From contig CM044310.1 in NCBI GenBank assembly GCA_024291935.2, positions 118,368,213-118,432,212 of the forward strand: a stretch of DNA of 64,000 nucleotides, read 5' to 3'. The stretch's first letter is position 1. Every line of letters starts with the position of its first letter. Shown here piece after piece: positions 51,363 through 63,175 of the stretch. Below the pieces are notes generated by a model. The model was not told the origin of the DNA. It was given only the letters and a program-made list of their open reading frames with translations, and did no database searches. The position numbers and the translations under genes were made by a program. Source of the stretch: Okapia johnstoni. Its lineage: Eukaryota > Chordata > Mammalia > Artiodactyla > Giraffidae.

Positions 51363-51905
51363 ATTGTTGTTGTTCAGTCACTAAGTCGTGTCTGACTCTT
51401 TGCAACCCTGTGGACTGCAACAGGCCAGGCTTCCCTGTCCTTCACTATCTCCTGAAGTTTGCGCAGATTCACGTGCATTGAGTTGGTTATGCTATCTAAC
51501 CATGTCACCCTCTGCTGCTCCCTTCTCCTCCTGCCCTCAGTCTATCCCAGCATCAAGGTCTTTTCCAATCAGTCTGATATTTGCATGAGGTGGCCAAAGT
51601 ATTGGTGCTTCAGCATCTAGTCCTTCCAATGAATATTCAGGATTGATTTACTTAAGGATGGACTAAGTTGATCTCCTTGCTGTCCAAGGGACTCAAGACT
51701 TCTCCAGCACCACAATCCAAAAGTATCAATTTTTCTATGCTCAGCCTTCTTTATGGACCAAGTCTCACATCCCTACCTGCTACTGGAAAAATGATAGTTT
51801 TGACAATAGGGACCCTTGTTGGCAAAGTGATGCCTTTGCTCTAAAATACACTGATAACTTATCATACCTTTCAAGGAGCAGGCTGTCTTAACTTCCAGCT
51901 GCAGT
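51363..51905 (-). repeat. BovB 3' part, antisense
   Basis: From tgttgttcagtcactaagtc to aacttccagctgcagtcacc. It is older and more diverged than the sense copy that follows at once. Confidence 0.88.
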
Positions 51906-53847
51906 CACCTTTAGCAAGACCATTCCCATGGAAAAGAAATGCAAAAAAGCAAAATGGCTGTCTGAGGAGGCCTTACAGATAGCTGGGAAGAGAAGAGAGC
52001 GAAAAGCAAAGGAGAAAAGGAAAGATATTCCCATCTGAATGCAGACTTCCAAAGAATAGCAAGGAGAGACAAGAAAGCCTTCCTCAGCGATCAGTGCAAA
52101 GAAATAGAGGGAAACAACAGATTGGGAAAGACTAGAGATCTCTTCAAGAAAATTAGAGATACCAAAGGAACATTTCATGCAAAATAGGCTCGATAAAGGA
52201 CAGAAATGGTATGGACCTAACAGAAGCAGAAGATATTAAGAAGAGGTGGCAAGAATACACAGAAGAACTATACAAAAAAAGATCTTCATGACCCAGATAA
52301 TCATGATGGTGTGATCACTCACCTAGAGCCAGACATCCTGGAATGTGAAGTCAAGTGGGCCTTAGAAAGCATCACTATGAACAAAGCTAGTGGAGGTGAT
52401 GGAATTCCAGTTGAGCTATTTCAAATCCTCAAAGGTGATGCTGTGAAAGTGCTGCACTCGATATGCAAGCAAATTTGGAAAACTCAGCAGTGGCCACAGG
52501 ACTGGAAAAGGTCAGTTTTCGTTCCAATCCCAGAGAAAGGCAATGCCAAAGAATGCTCAAACTACCGCACAATTGCACTCATCTCACATGCTAGTAAAGT
52601 AATGCTCAAAATTCTCCAAGCCAGGCTTCAGCAATACGAGAACCGTGAACTTCCAGATGTTCAAGCTGGTTTTAGAAAAGGCAAAGGAACCAGAGATCAA
52701 ATTGCCAATATCCGCTGTATCATCGAAAAAGCAAGAGAGTTCCAGAAAAACATCTATTTCTGCTTTATTGACTATGCCAAAGCCTTTGACTGTGTGGATC
52801 ACAATAAACTGTGGAAAATTCTGAAAGAGATGGGAATACCAGACCATCTGACCTGTCTCTTGAGAAACCTGTATGCAGGTCAGGAAGCAACAGTTAGAAC
52901 TGGACATGGAACAACAGACTGGTTCCAAATAGGAAAAGGAGTACGTCAAGGCTGTATATTGTCACCCTGCTTATTTAACTTATATGCAGAGTACATCATG
53001 AGAAACGCTGGGCTGGAAGAAACACAAGCTGGAATCAAGATTGCTGGGAGAAATATCAATAACCTCAGATATGCGGATGACACCACCCTTATGGCAGAAA
53101 GTGAGGAAGAACTAAAGAGCCTCTTGATGAAAGTGAAAGAGGAGAGTGAAAAAGTTGGCTTAAAGCTCAACGTTCAGAAAACTAAGATCATGGCATCTGG
53201 TCCCATCACTTCATGGAAAATAGATGGAGAAACAGTGTGAGACTTTATTTTTTTGGGCTCCAAAATCACTGCAGATGGTGATTGCAGCCATGAAATTAAA
53301 AGATGCTTACTCCTTGGAAGGAAGGTTATGGCCAACCTAGATAGCATATTTAAAAGCAGAGACATTATTTTACCAACAAAAGTCCATCTAGTCAAGGCTA
53401 TGTTTTTTCCAGTGGTCATGTATGGATGTGAGAGTTGGACGGTGAAGAAAGCTGAGCGCCGCAGAATTGATGCTTTTGAACTGTGGTGTTGGAGAAGACT
53501 CTTGAGAGTCCCTTGGACTGCAAGGAGAGCCAATCAATCCATCCTAAAAGAGATCAATCCTGGGTATTCATTGGAAGGACTGATGTTGAAGCTGAAACTC
53601 CAATACTTTAGACACCTCATGCGAAGAGTTGACTCATTGGAAAAGACCCTAATGCTGGGTAGGATTGGGGGCAGGAGGAGAAGGGGACGACAGAGGATGA
53701 GATGGTTGGATGGCATCACCAACTCAATGGACATGGGTTTGGGTAGACTCCGGGAGTTGGTGATGGACAGAGAGGCCTGGCGTGCTGCAATTCATGGGGT
53801 CGCAAGGAGTCGGACACGACTGAGCGACTAAACTGAACTGAACTGAG
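51906..53847 (+). mobile_element. BovB LINE, 1.9 kb, sense, reverse transcriptase nearly open
   Basis: 5'-truncated BovB with an intact 3' end (gagcgactaaactgaactga). The reverse-transcriptase frame is open from 52311 to a TGA at 53238-53240 and continues in the same frame to 53831, so a single stop splits it. Visible motifs are AGFRKGKGTRDQIANIR, YAKAFDCVDHNKLW, GVRQGCILSPCLFNLYAEY and the catalytic RYADDTTL (YADD at 53070-53081), then the C-terminal [20 protein letters not shown] frameshift in an A run near 52274-52280 separates the upstream part, and the endonuclease is missing. It is non-autonomous, but the best preserved BovB here. Confidence 0.95.
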
Positions 53848-54010
53848 GCCCCGCCCGCCGCGCCCCGCCCCGCCCCGCCCCGCCCCGCCCCGCCCCCCGC
53901 CCGCCGCGCCCCGCCCCGCCCCGCCCGCCGCCCCCGCCCCGAGGCCCCGCCCGCCGCGCCCCGCCCCGAGGCCCCGCCCCGCGCCCCGCCCCGAGGCCCC
54001 CGCCACGCCC
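53848..54010. repeat. GC-box array (ccccg)n upstream of promoter D
   Basis: About 160 bases of almost pure C and G: ccccgccccgccccg runs alternate with gcccgccgcg and gaggccccgcc. It begins directly at the BovB 3' end. The G-rich minus strand has many GGGG runs with 1-base loops. The array contains many potential Sp1 sites. Confidence 0.92.
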
Positions 54011-54795
54011 TCCCAAAGTCTCCATGCAGGATTGGCTTCGCTTCAAGACCCGCCCCCTGACGCCCTGGGTCCGCTCAGGCCCCGCCCCCAGGCCGTTAGG
54101 GCTTTTCACTGAGTGTGCGCCTGGCGTCACGCGCACCGGAAGCGGAGAGTGGCGAGTGGACCTCTCATGGCAGAGTGAGTTTGTCTTTCTAGTCAGGCTT
54201 GCGCCTCGCAGTCGTTTTTCCTCAGTACCCCAGGCATGACGGTCGCTACTGAGTCTGTATCCGCGCGCCCACCTGACCACTCGCAGCAAATTCAAACGTC
54301 TCCGTGAGCGGAGTAGGGGCGCCTCCCATTTTGTTTTAAAGTCGCCATGAAGCCGAGTCCCGCTTTCGGACCGTTGAGACGCTGCGTTTCGCACCTCTTT
54401 GCTGCTTAAAACCATTTAGTCACCTCACTGACCCCTCTGCCTTTGCTGCAGCGTATAAAATTCTCTTCGGCGAGGTGGTGTATTCGCTCCACGCTCCGCA
54501 GCCTCGCCCTCAGGGCCTCCGGAGGCCGCGCCCTCTCCCCGGTGCTGGGATTCTGGAGAGCCCGCCCCGCTCCCGAGACCCCCTCTCCCGAGCCCCTGTC
54601 CTCACGTCTCGTCAGGCGGGTCCTACTGCCCCTCAGGCCTTGCCTTCCTAGTGACCGTTCCGCTGACACCGTGTGGGGGTAGGTGACCCGAACCAGCAAC
54701 GTGACACCCATGGTTCTTCCGTCCCAAATTCCACCTGCTGGAATGTGGCTCTTGTGGAAGCGGGCCTGCTTACTCAGTCTCCTACCCTGTAGTTA
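54011..54795 (+). promoter_or_regulatory. Zinc-finger promoter copy D
   Basis: Same landmarks as copy A: caggccccgccccc, gcaccggaagcggagag, exon 1 donor, tcgcagtcg, gcttaaaaccatttagtcac, cctcactgacccctctgcc, cgtataaaattctcttc, cgaggtggtgtattcgctcc, gattctggagagcccgcccc. It is closest by eye to copy A. With its exon 1 and exon 2 it could drive a gene to the right of the window. Confidence 0.75.
54105..54174 (+). other. Predicted noncoding exon 1 of gene D
   Basis: cgcaccggaagcggagagtg to ctcatggcaga ends at donor GTGAGT (54175-54180), equivalent to 13920 in copy A. The transcription start is not visible. The ATG at 54167 is unlikely to be the main start because exon 2 carries the family start. 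Confidence 0.55.
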
Positions 54796-55610
54796 GTGGG
54801 CGAGGTGTGGTCATGAGAAGCAGGGACAGCGACTCCGAGAGAAGTAGAAAATGGAGAAAAGCGTGAGAGAGATGGCGATGACAGTGAAGAGGATTGTGAG
54901 GAACTTGGAAGAGACAGCGACATGACAGAGAATACTCCGGGAGCGGGTGGGGAAAGGAGAGAAGTTTAGAGAAAACGGGATCTCCGGAGAATTATAGGTG
55001 AGGAAAAATGGGAGGTGTTCAGTCCGAGTCTTTGCAACCCCTGTGTCTTGCTCAGATTCATGTCCGTTGAGTCCAGGGATGCTGTCTCACCATCTCATCC
55101 TCTGCCGCCCCCTTCTGTAGCCTTCAGGGGAGAGGGGCTGTAAATCTGGGGTCCCAAAGAGGGCGACTGTGCAGAGGCAGTTCACACAGGGCGCCCGCAA
55201 AGGGGATACAAGAGTTGGGACCTTGACCTACAGACATATCCTGCTGGGAGAGAGAGGGGACTCCTAGTGATTGGAGGAGCTGAGAAAGGAAGCTGGGAGG
55301 AAGCATAGAGTCTTGGGGGTGCTGGAGAGTTGGGAGGAAGGGAGGGCAGAGATGGAGGAAGAAAGGCAGAAATACGGAGATGGAGGGTCACTAGGAAGGT
55401 TGGAGAGAAAGCATCTTTATGGGGAACAGATGGCAGAGAGAGGCGGGATGGGAGGCAGGAAAGAAGTAGAGAGGAGGTCAGGCACAGCAGGAGAGCAGGG
55501 GGGAGAGGAAGGGAGACGGAGAAGAAAGTGGGGAAACAGATAAACCAAATGAAGTGGAAACAACTAGGGGGGGGGGGGGGGGGGCTAGATCCAGACGAGT
55601 GCTGAAATGA
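54796..55610 (+). repeat. Purine-rich start of intron 1 (copy D), with BovB scrap and G18 run
   Basis: GA-rich text is paralogous to 14500-15240 (gcagggacagcgactccgag, aagaggattgtgagg, gagaagtttagag). An antisense BovB scrap lies at about 55013-55120 (agattcatgtccgttgagtc, catctcatcctctgccgccc). A run of 18 G occupies 55567-55584. Frames on either strand are low-complexity and not called. Confidence 0.65.
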
Positions 55611-57770
55611 TTGGGTAAGAATTATTAAGTCGTGATACATTGATTTTTGGCTTTAAAATCTAGTAATTTTAAAACTTGTTTCCTTAAATTAGATGAGAAT
55701 GAGAATTTCAAAACTTCCGTCTATAAGGCGCGTGCATTTTGTAATTATTTGTATTAAAAGAGCATGCATGTGTAGAGCCTGTTGAGGTTGGGGATGTGAT
55801 AGTGACTTGATTCTCTCAGATGTGGGTCACCCTCTTCCCCGTTCCTGGTGTAGAGGTTATGTGAGTAGAGGTCATGTGAGAGAAGTGGGGCAAGAACTGA
55901 CTGACTCTTACTACATGATGCCTTTTCAAGGAACTTTAAACATGTTCTTTGTGATGATTTTACTTTGAGCTTTCTCCTTCTTTTACATTTAATTCTTTTT
56001 TATAGCTTGAGATAAAGATTTGTTCATTCAATAGCGACTTTCTTGTAAACAACTATTCACTTCTGAAATAAGATTTGGTGGCCTTGTGTAATTAATTCAT
56101 GTCATTCTTGTCTAAATATGCTATATTCTCAACTGTTTTTTTTTATACCTTGCACCAATATTCTTCAATGAAAAAATTTTAACAAGCTGATTCACTTTAG
56201 GTCTGTTTCACGTTTATTTGAGGCCTGTTCTCTGTCTCCTCTTTATGTTTTATCTGGAAACGTTTTTTGGTAACTAGTAAATAGTTATAGACTATTTTGA
56301 TGAGTTCTTAGTAAGGATGTCAGCGATCTTGTATGTTAAGAGTCAAATCTAATTTAAGCAGAAAATGATTCTCCGTTTTCCTCTCTTTTATGTGTTCTGG
56401 TAACTACTGAGCTATGAGTTGATCTGATGATGCTTCTTTAGCTCCAGAAGCTGAGCAACAGTGACCCCTGAAATGATTGGCCAGATTGAGTGTCTGACTG
56501 TGTGTGGCAGTTCTTCTTGGAAGGAGTGCCCAGTTTTATTAGAATTTTACGTGGACCTTAGTCTTCTAAAATGAAAAGACGAACAGTAGGATGGAGGCAG
56601 GAACATAGGCTCAGAACCTGAGAGGAAATCATGAGCCGTCTTCTGAGAATATAGGTCAGTGTGAAGCGACGCCTCCCACCTCCGCTGGCTTCCCCCATCC
56701 TCAGGGCGGCATCCTGACTCCTCAGGTCTCCAGCCTCATCCTGGGAGCTGACCCCGTTCTCATGGTCAGTCTGTCCTGGTCACATTCACTTAGTCCTTGT
56801 TCATAAACACCAAAACCTTCTATGTCTCAGATCTTAGTTGCTACGCCTGCCTTTGGTCATTAATAACCATGGCCCTTGCTCTTTCTGTTCCTTCAGCTCT
56901 AGGCCAGAGAGGTCGCCCCATCTCCTTCTGATATTCTCTGTCACATTAACCTGGTTTAGTGCCTCTATATTAATCACCCTCATCAGAAATGCCCTCGTCC
57001 TTTGATTATTTGGAGTCGTTCCTGCTTTTTCTTCACTGAAGTATGCACCATTTTCCTCTTCCTCCCAGGATGCTTGCAGCATCTCACTCAGGGTGAGGAC
57101 TAGTGTTGCCCTAATGGTCCAGGAGCGAGCAATGAGAATGAAGAGAGAACACGAAGTCTGGTGCAATGGGTCAGGGGACCTGCAGCCTCTATTGGACTGA
57201 GGTACAGAGTCCACTCTGAGTCCAGCTTTTATTCCTGATTGCAGACAACAAGACTTTCTCAGATCTTATCTTTCTCAAGATATATGCTGTGTTAATCACA
57301 TACTTCTGAATGTCGTGGACTACACTGACAGAGTCCAGATCTCCTTGTGTTTACCCAGGTTGTTCCCTTCTGGGCTAGTCTCGGGAACAGTTAGCAAGTC
57401 CGTAGGCAGCGTTCATGCCTGGTGCCAACCCAGTGTTCCGAGGTCCATGCTTTCATGATCCCAGTCATACTCTCCTGGGTCTGCCCTTGGGGTTTGTAAC
57501 AAGGTGATTTTCCTTAAGAAAAACATGAAAGATAATCATTAACATAGTTTCTTAATATATGCTGTTTTTCCAGGTGTTATTTCTGTGGAATTTCTCAAGG
57601 CTGTGAAAGTACATTATTAGGAATTCCCATAGACTATGACTGTAGTTTGGACTCAATCTTCAGGGGAGACAGAAAGGACAGGGTAGGTGTTGATGGTTCC
57701 CATATTCTTCTGGACATTTCAACTCTTTGACCCCATGTGAACGTTTGATGCCTAAAAAGCAAAAGATGTT
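55611..57770 (+). repeat. Duplicon D intron 1, part shared with A
   Basis: No gene. Colinear with gene A intron 1: 55990-56130 with about 15620-15740 (tttcttgtaaacaac / tttcctataaataat; attaattcatgt / aatcaactcatgt), 56200-56340 with 19380-19520, and 56860-57080 with 19750-19990. Confidence 0.65.
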
Positions 57771-60042
57771 CAGTTCAGTTGCTCAGTCATGTCTGACTCT
57801 TTGCGACCCCATGGACTGCAGCACACCAGGCCTCCCTATCCATCACCAACTTCCGGAGTTTACCCAAACTCACGTCCATTGAGTCAGCAACCCCATCCAA
57901 CCATCTCATCCTCTTTTGTCCGCTTTTCTTCCCGCCTTCAGTCTTTCCCAGCATCAGGGTCTTTTCTAATGAGTCAGTTCTTCACATCAGGTGGCCAAAG
58001 TATTGGAGTTTCAGCTTCAGCATCAGTCCTTCCAATGAATATTCAGGACTGATTTCGTTTAAGATTGACTGGTTTCATCTCCTTGCAAGCCAAGGAAGTC
58101 TCAAGATTCTTCTCCAATACCACAGTTCAAAAGCATCAATTCTTCAGCACTCAGCTTTCTTTATAGTCCAGCTCTCACATCCATACATGACTACTGGAAA
58201 AACCATAGCTTTGACTAGATGGACCTTTGTTGACAAAGTAATGTCTCTGCTTTTTAATATGCTGTCTAGGTTGGCCATAACTTTTCTTCCAAGGAGCAAG
58301 CATCTTTTTAATTTCATGGCTGCAGTCACCATCTGCAGTGATTTTAGAGCCCCAAAAAATAAAAGTCTTGTCACTGTTTCCTCATCTGTTTGCCATGAAG
58401 TGATGGGACCGGATGCCATGATCTTAGTTTTCTGAATGTTGAGTTATAAGCAACTTTTTCACTCTCCACTATCAGTTTCATCAAGAGGCTCTTTAGTTCT
58501 TCGCTTTCTACCATAAGGGTGATGTCATCTGTGTTTCTGAGGTATTGATATTTCTTCCAGCAGTCCTGATTCCAGCTTGTGCTTCATCTAGCCCAGCGTT
58601 TCTCATGATGTACTCTGCATATAAGTTAAATAAGCAGAGTGAAAATATACAGTCTTCACATACTCCTTTCCCTATGTGGAACCAGTCTGTTGTTCCATGT
58701 CCAGTTCTAACTGTTGCTTCCTGACCTGCATACAGATTTCTCAAGAGACAGGTCAGATGGTCTGGTATTCCCCTCTCTTTCAGAATTTTTCACAGTTTGT
58801 TGTGGTCCACACAGTCAAAGGGTTTGGCATAGTCAATAAAGCAGAATTAGATGTTTTTCTGGAACTCTCTTGCTTTTTCAATGATCCAGCGGATGTTGAC
58901 TATTTGATCTCTGATTACTCTGCCTTTTCTAAAACCAGCTTGAACATCTGGAAGTTCACGGTTCACATCCTGTTGAAGCCTGGCTTGGAGAATTTTGAGC
59001 ATTACTTTGCTAGCGTGTGAGATGAGTGCAATTGTGCAGTAGTTTGAGCATTGTTTGGTGTTGCCTCTCTTTGGGATTGGGATGAAAACTGACCTTTTCC
59101 AGTCCTGTGGCCACTGCTGAGTTTTCCAAATTTGCTGGCATATTGAGTGCAGCACTTTTACAGCATCATCTTTCAGGATTTGAAATAGCTCAGCTGGAAT
59201 CCCATCACCTCCAGTAGCTTTGTTCGTAGTGATGCTTCCTAAGGCCCGCTTGACTTCACATTCCAGGATGTCTGGCTCTAGGTGAGTGATCACATCATTG
59301 TGATTATCTGGGTCATGAAGATCTTTTTTTCTGTAGTTCTTCTGTGTATTCTTGGCACCTCTTTTTAATATCTTCTGCTTCTGTTAGGTCCATACCATTT
59401 CTGTCCTTGGTTGTGCCCATCTTTGCATGAAAAGTTGCCTTGATATCTCTGATTTTCTTGAAGAGTTGTCTAGTCTTTCCTATTCTATTGTTTTCCTCTA
59501 GTTCTTTGCATTGATCACTGAGGAAGGCTTTCTTATCTCTCCTCGCTATTCTTTTGAACTGTGTATTCAAATAGGTATATCTTTCCTTTTCTCTTTTGCC
59601 TTTCGCTTCTCTTCTTTTCTCAGCTATTTGTAAGGCCTCCTCAGACAACCATTTTGCGTTTTTGCATTTCTTTTTCTTGGGGATGGTCTTGAACACTGTC
59701 TCCTGTACAGTGTCACAAACCTCCATCCATAGTTCTTCAGGCACTCTGTCTATCAGATCTAATCCCTTGAATCTATTTTTCCCTTCCACTGTATAATCAT
59801 AAGGGATTTGATTTAGGTCACACCTGAATGGTCTAGTGGTTTTCCCTACTTTCTTCAATTTAAGTCTGAATTTTGTAATAAGGAGTTCATGATCTGAGCC
59901 ACAGTCTGCTCCCGGTCTTGTTTTTGCTGACTGAATACAGCTTCTCCATCTTTGGCTGCAGAGAATATAATCAATCTGATTTCGATATTGACCATCTGGT
60001 GATATTCATGTGTAGAGTCTTCTTGTGTGTTGTTGGAAGAAG
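57771..60042 (-). mobile_element. BovB LINE, 2.3 kb, antisense, defective
   Basis: The 3' end lies at 57771. Minus-strand pieces include DREAW-type C-terminus text, [40 protein letters not shown] and the N-terminal linker KKKKCKNAKWLSEEALQIAE. The catalytic box reads NTDD in place of YADD (near 58525), and several frameshifts are present. 5' truncated. Confidence 0.93.
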
Positions 60043-60049
60043 GTGTCTG

Positions 60050-60580
60050 TGGCCACTTAATTCCTCAAAAGCAAAAGATGTGGGGAGTCCTAATGAGCCC
60101 GACAGATCTAGTGTCTTGAGGTGTCCCCATGTTTTAGTCTGCTGTGTCACTGCTCAGCTGCAGCCCCCAGGTCTTGTAACCTCTGTCCATCCAGGGGCCA
60201 GTTGCCATCGTGGACAGCAGCTTTGCCTTCCAGAAGTTCATCTGCTCAGAGCAGGGGATGCTGAGTTTACTGTGTTTGGAGTGGCCAGAAGGTTTGGAAG
60301 TTAAGTGCATATGAAGGAGACACCTCCCTATCCCCCAACCCCCTCAATGAACTGGGGTATCTGCCAGTTAGCTGTGAGCACAGAGAAGAGGAGCAAGTGA
60401 GATGGGACCTCTCTCTTTGTGACTTATTTACCAACCATCTCTCAACTGCATAACGTCTGCAGTCGCTGACAGGTTTTCCCAAGAGCACCAGCTTCTTGGT
60501 CTCCATACTAAGTGCCCAGGGCTTGTGGATTCGCAGCTAGGTTGCATTTTTTTTGTGATGCCCAAGCCCAATGGTCTCTG
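60050..60580 (+). repeat. Duplicon D intron 1, part shared with A
   Basis: Colinear with 20180-20740 of gene A (gtcttgtaacc / gtcttccaaat region, gttcatctgctcagag, ccaaccatctctca / accatccagccaat, tggtctccatactaagtgcc). No gene. Confidence 0.65.
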
Positions 60581-60884
60581 CTCTTTTTTTTTTTTTTTAA
60601 TTAAAATTTTTTTTATTTTTGGCTGCATTGGGTCTTCATTGCTGGGGTGGGTTTTCTCTAGTTACAATGAGCAGGGGCTGCTCTCTAGTTGCGGTGTGTA
60701 TGCTTCTCATCGCAGTGGCTTTTTGTTGCAGAGCGTGGGTTCTAGGGCAGGCAGGCTTCAGTAGTTGTGGCTTGCAGGCTTAAATGCCCCACAGCACGTG
60801 GCATCTTCCGGGGCCAGGAATGGAACCTGTGTCCCCTGCATTGGCAGCTGGATTCCTAACCACTGAACCACGAGGGAAGTCCCA
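60581..60884 (-). repeat. tRNA-Glu-derived SINE, near full length
   Basis: A poly-T/A-rich start, then tttggctgcattgggtcttc, ctctctagttgcggtgtgta, cagtagttgtggcttgcagg and gaaccacgagggaagtccc. It is absent from duplicon A, so inserted after duplication. Confidence 0.92.
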
Positions 60885-61001
60885 GTCTCGGTTGTTTAGC
60901 CCTCTTATTCAGCCATGCTTGGAGAAGAGGTAGAAAAATGGAGGAAAGTTAAGCGGAGCTTGTCGGTAGCAACAGTGGGCCTCTGGATGAAATGAATAAA
61001 T

Positions 61002-61040
<39 letters not shown>

Positions 61041-61689
61041 CAGGCATAGTTGTGGGATCATGGGGTGTGTGAAACAGTTGACAAGGGCATTTTCAATTCT
61101 GGCTGGAGGACCTGGATGTGGGCTCATGGCTAATGGTGGGCGTGTCTTAGCTTAGGGCGTGTCATAGTGTCTTAGCTCAGTTTCCTTGGGACAGAGATGC
61201 TGTGACTGAGGTTTGTATGTCTGGGTTTGGGAAACTCGTAGTCACACCTGTGGAGGAAAGAAGCAAGGCTGGCTGGGGTCACTGTGAGTGATAAGAAAAT
61301 GTCTTGAGTCTGGTTTGTGTTTGAGCATCTTGTGTTATTCCATCATAAACACAGAAGTTAAGTCTTGGAACCTTCTTGGGATTGCATAGCAGGAAGGTGG
61401 ATTATTACTGGGATCTGGGGAGTGTGTTGGACCAGATGGAGGTTTGGGAGTTTCTTTCGGCCTCAAAGAGGAAACAGCTGGTCCAGGGCTTTGGTGGTGA
61501 AAGATTTCGATAGGGAGGGGCCATAGAATCACATGATGTAGGGAAGGATTGTTCCTAGAATCCAAGGGCCATCAGTTCCACAGCAGCCTGTTCTGGACGT
61601 TCAGTATGGAGGTTGCCCAGTGATTAAAAACAGAACATGCATAGGATTTCGCAGTCTCACTTCTGATTATACATCCAAGAGAAGCAAGA
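60885..61689 (+). repeat. Duplicon D intron 1, shared with A, with TG/AG microsatellite
   Basis: Colinear with 20960-22110 of A (gtgggcctctggat, ggatgtgggctcatgg, catagtgtctta). (TG)n(AG)n lies at about 61002-61040. No gene. Confidence 0.55.
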
Positions 61690-61880
61690 TCGGAATTTTT
61701 AAAAATGTTTATGTGTTTGGCTTCGCCTGCGTCCTGCAGGATCTTTGGTTTCGGTGCACAGACTCTCTAGTTGTGGTGCTCGAGCTTCATTGCTCCACCG
61801 CCTGTGGGATCTTAGTTCCCCACCAGTGACTGAACCTACATCTCTCGCATACCCAGGCAGGTTCTTAACCACTGAGCAAT
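61690..61880 (-). repeat. tRNA-Glu-derived SINE, diverged
   Basis: tgtttggcttcgcctgcgtc, gtgggatcttagttccccac and ggttcttaaccactgagc, antisense. Confidence 0.78.
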
Positions 61881-62182
61881 AAGAAAGGAAAGAGCCACAA
61901 ACCAACTGTTATTTCTGAGTCTCCAGAAGCAAAAGAGGTCACTGGCCATGACCCCTGCCCCCAGCACCAGCAGTGGGGCTGACGGAGGTCAGATATCCTC
62001 AGCTTCCTTCTGGCCTTAACCACTAATCCATGCCTATCTTCACCCACATTTAAGGGACCAGCTCGCACATCATTTTTTGAGAGGAGCAAGGGCACCTACT
62101 TCTTTTTGGTGGTCTGCTTTAATGTTGCAGGAGGCCCAGTAAGCCTTCCCTGAATTTCTCCTCTGGTCTCTTAACTATTTCT
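61881..62182. other. No gene recognised
   Basis: Intron-like sequence of duplicon D; nothing recognised. Confidence 0.35.
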
Positions 62183-62390
62183 TTTTTTTTTTTAATTTTA
62201 AATTAGTGTATTTATCTATTTTTTAACTTTACAATATTGTATTTGTTTTGCCATACATTGACGTGAATCCACCATGGGTGTACATGTTTTCCCCTTCCAG
62301 AACCCTCCTCCAACCTCCCTCCCCATCCCATCCCTCCGGGTAGTCCCGGTGCACCAGCCCCGAGTGCCCGGTATTATGCATCAAACTCTT
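62183..62390 (-). repeat. Bovid L1 3' region, antisense
   Basis: tttgttttgccatacattga, cgtgaatccaccatgggtgt and gtagtcccggtgcaccagcc: antisense bovid L1 end, 5' truncated. Confidence 0.85.
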
Positions 62391-62449
62391 AACTATTTCT
62401 GTTGATTAAGGAGCCCAAGAATCCAGGCTGATAAATGTAAGTTTAAGTC

Positions 62450-62652
62450 AGTGTTAGTCACTCAGTCGTATCGGACTCTTTGCCACTCCATGGACTGTAA
62501 CCTCCAGGCTCCTTGTCCATGGAATTCTCCAGACAAGAATGCTGGAGTGGGCTGCCATTCCCTTCGGCAGCGGGTCTTCCTGACCCATAGATGACCCGGG
62601 TCTCCTGCATTGCCGGCAGATTCTTTACCATCTGAGCTACCAGGGAAGTCCC
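62450..62652 (-). repeat. Bov-tA SINE
   Basis: Antisense copy (ttagtcactcagtcgtatcg, gacaagaatgctggagtggg, ctgagctaccagggaagtcc). Confidence 0.93.
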
Positions 62653-62699
62653 GATTGGTAACATGCATACAGGCTATCACACACACACATATATAATGA

Positions 62700-63175
62700 C
62701 ATTATGCACCCGTAAAAATGGAGATATTTGTCACTTGGGACAACTTGGATGAATGTAGAGAATGTTATGCTACGTGAACAGGGAAAGACTGATATTATAT
62801 GTGCTTGCTTATATGTGGAATCTAAAAAAAGTGAAACTCACTAGTACCAGACACTGGGATGGTGGTTATCTGGGGCTGGGAGATAGGGAGGACGGGGAGA
62901 TACTGGTCAAAAGGTACAGACTTTGACTTGTAAAATAAGTGTGTCCTGGGGAGGTGTGTGCAGCATGCTGACTGTAGTTAATCCTATTCTGTTACTACAT
63001 ACTGGGAATTTGTCGTAGAGTACATCGTCAGTGTTGTCACCACACCAAGAACATGGGAATTTGGAAGTGATGGGTGTGTTGGTTCGTGGATTGTGATAAA
63101 CATTTCACAGTGTACATGTGTCACATGGTGTGTGATATGTATACACATAACCCTTTCATTAGTCGGTTCTCCCCC
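62700..63175 (+). repeat. L1 3' region, sense
   Basis: tggatgaatgtagagaatgt, tatatgtggaatctaaaaaa and gatggtggttatctggggct are sense L1 3' text (old subfamily). Confidence 0.78.

Noticed and set aside
53716..54415. Minus-strand Gly/Ala/Arg-rich frames over the GC array
   Set aside because: Translation of a GC pentamer array; open only because of composition.
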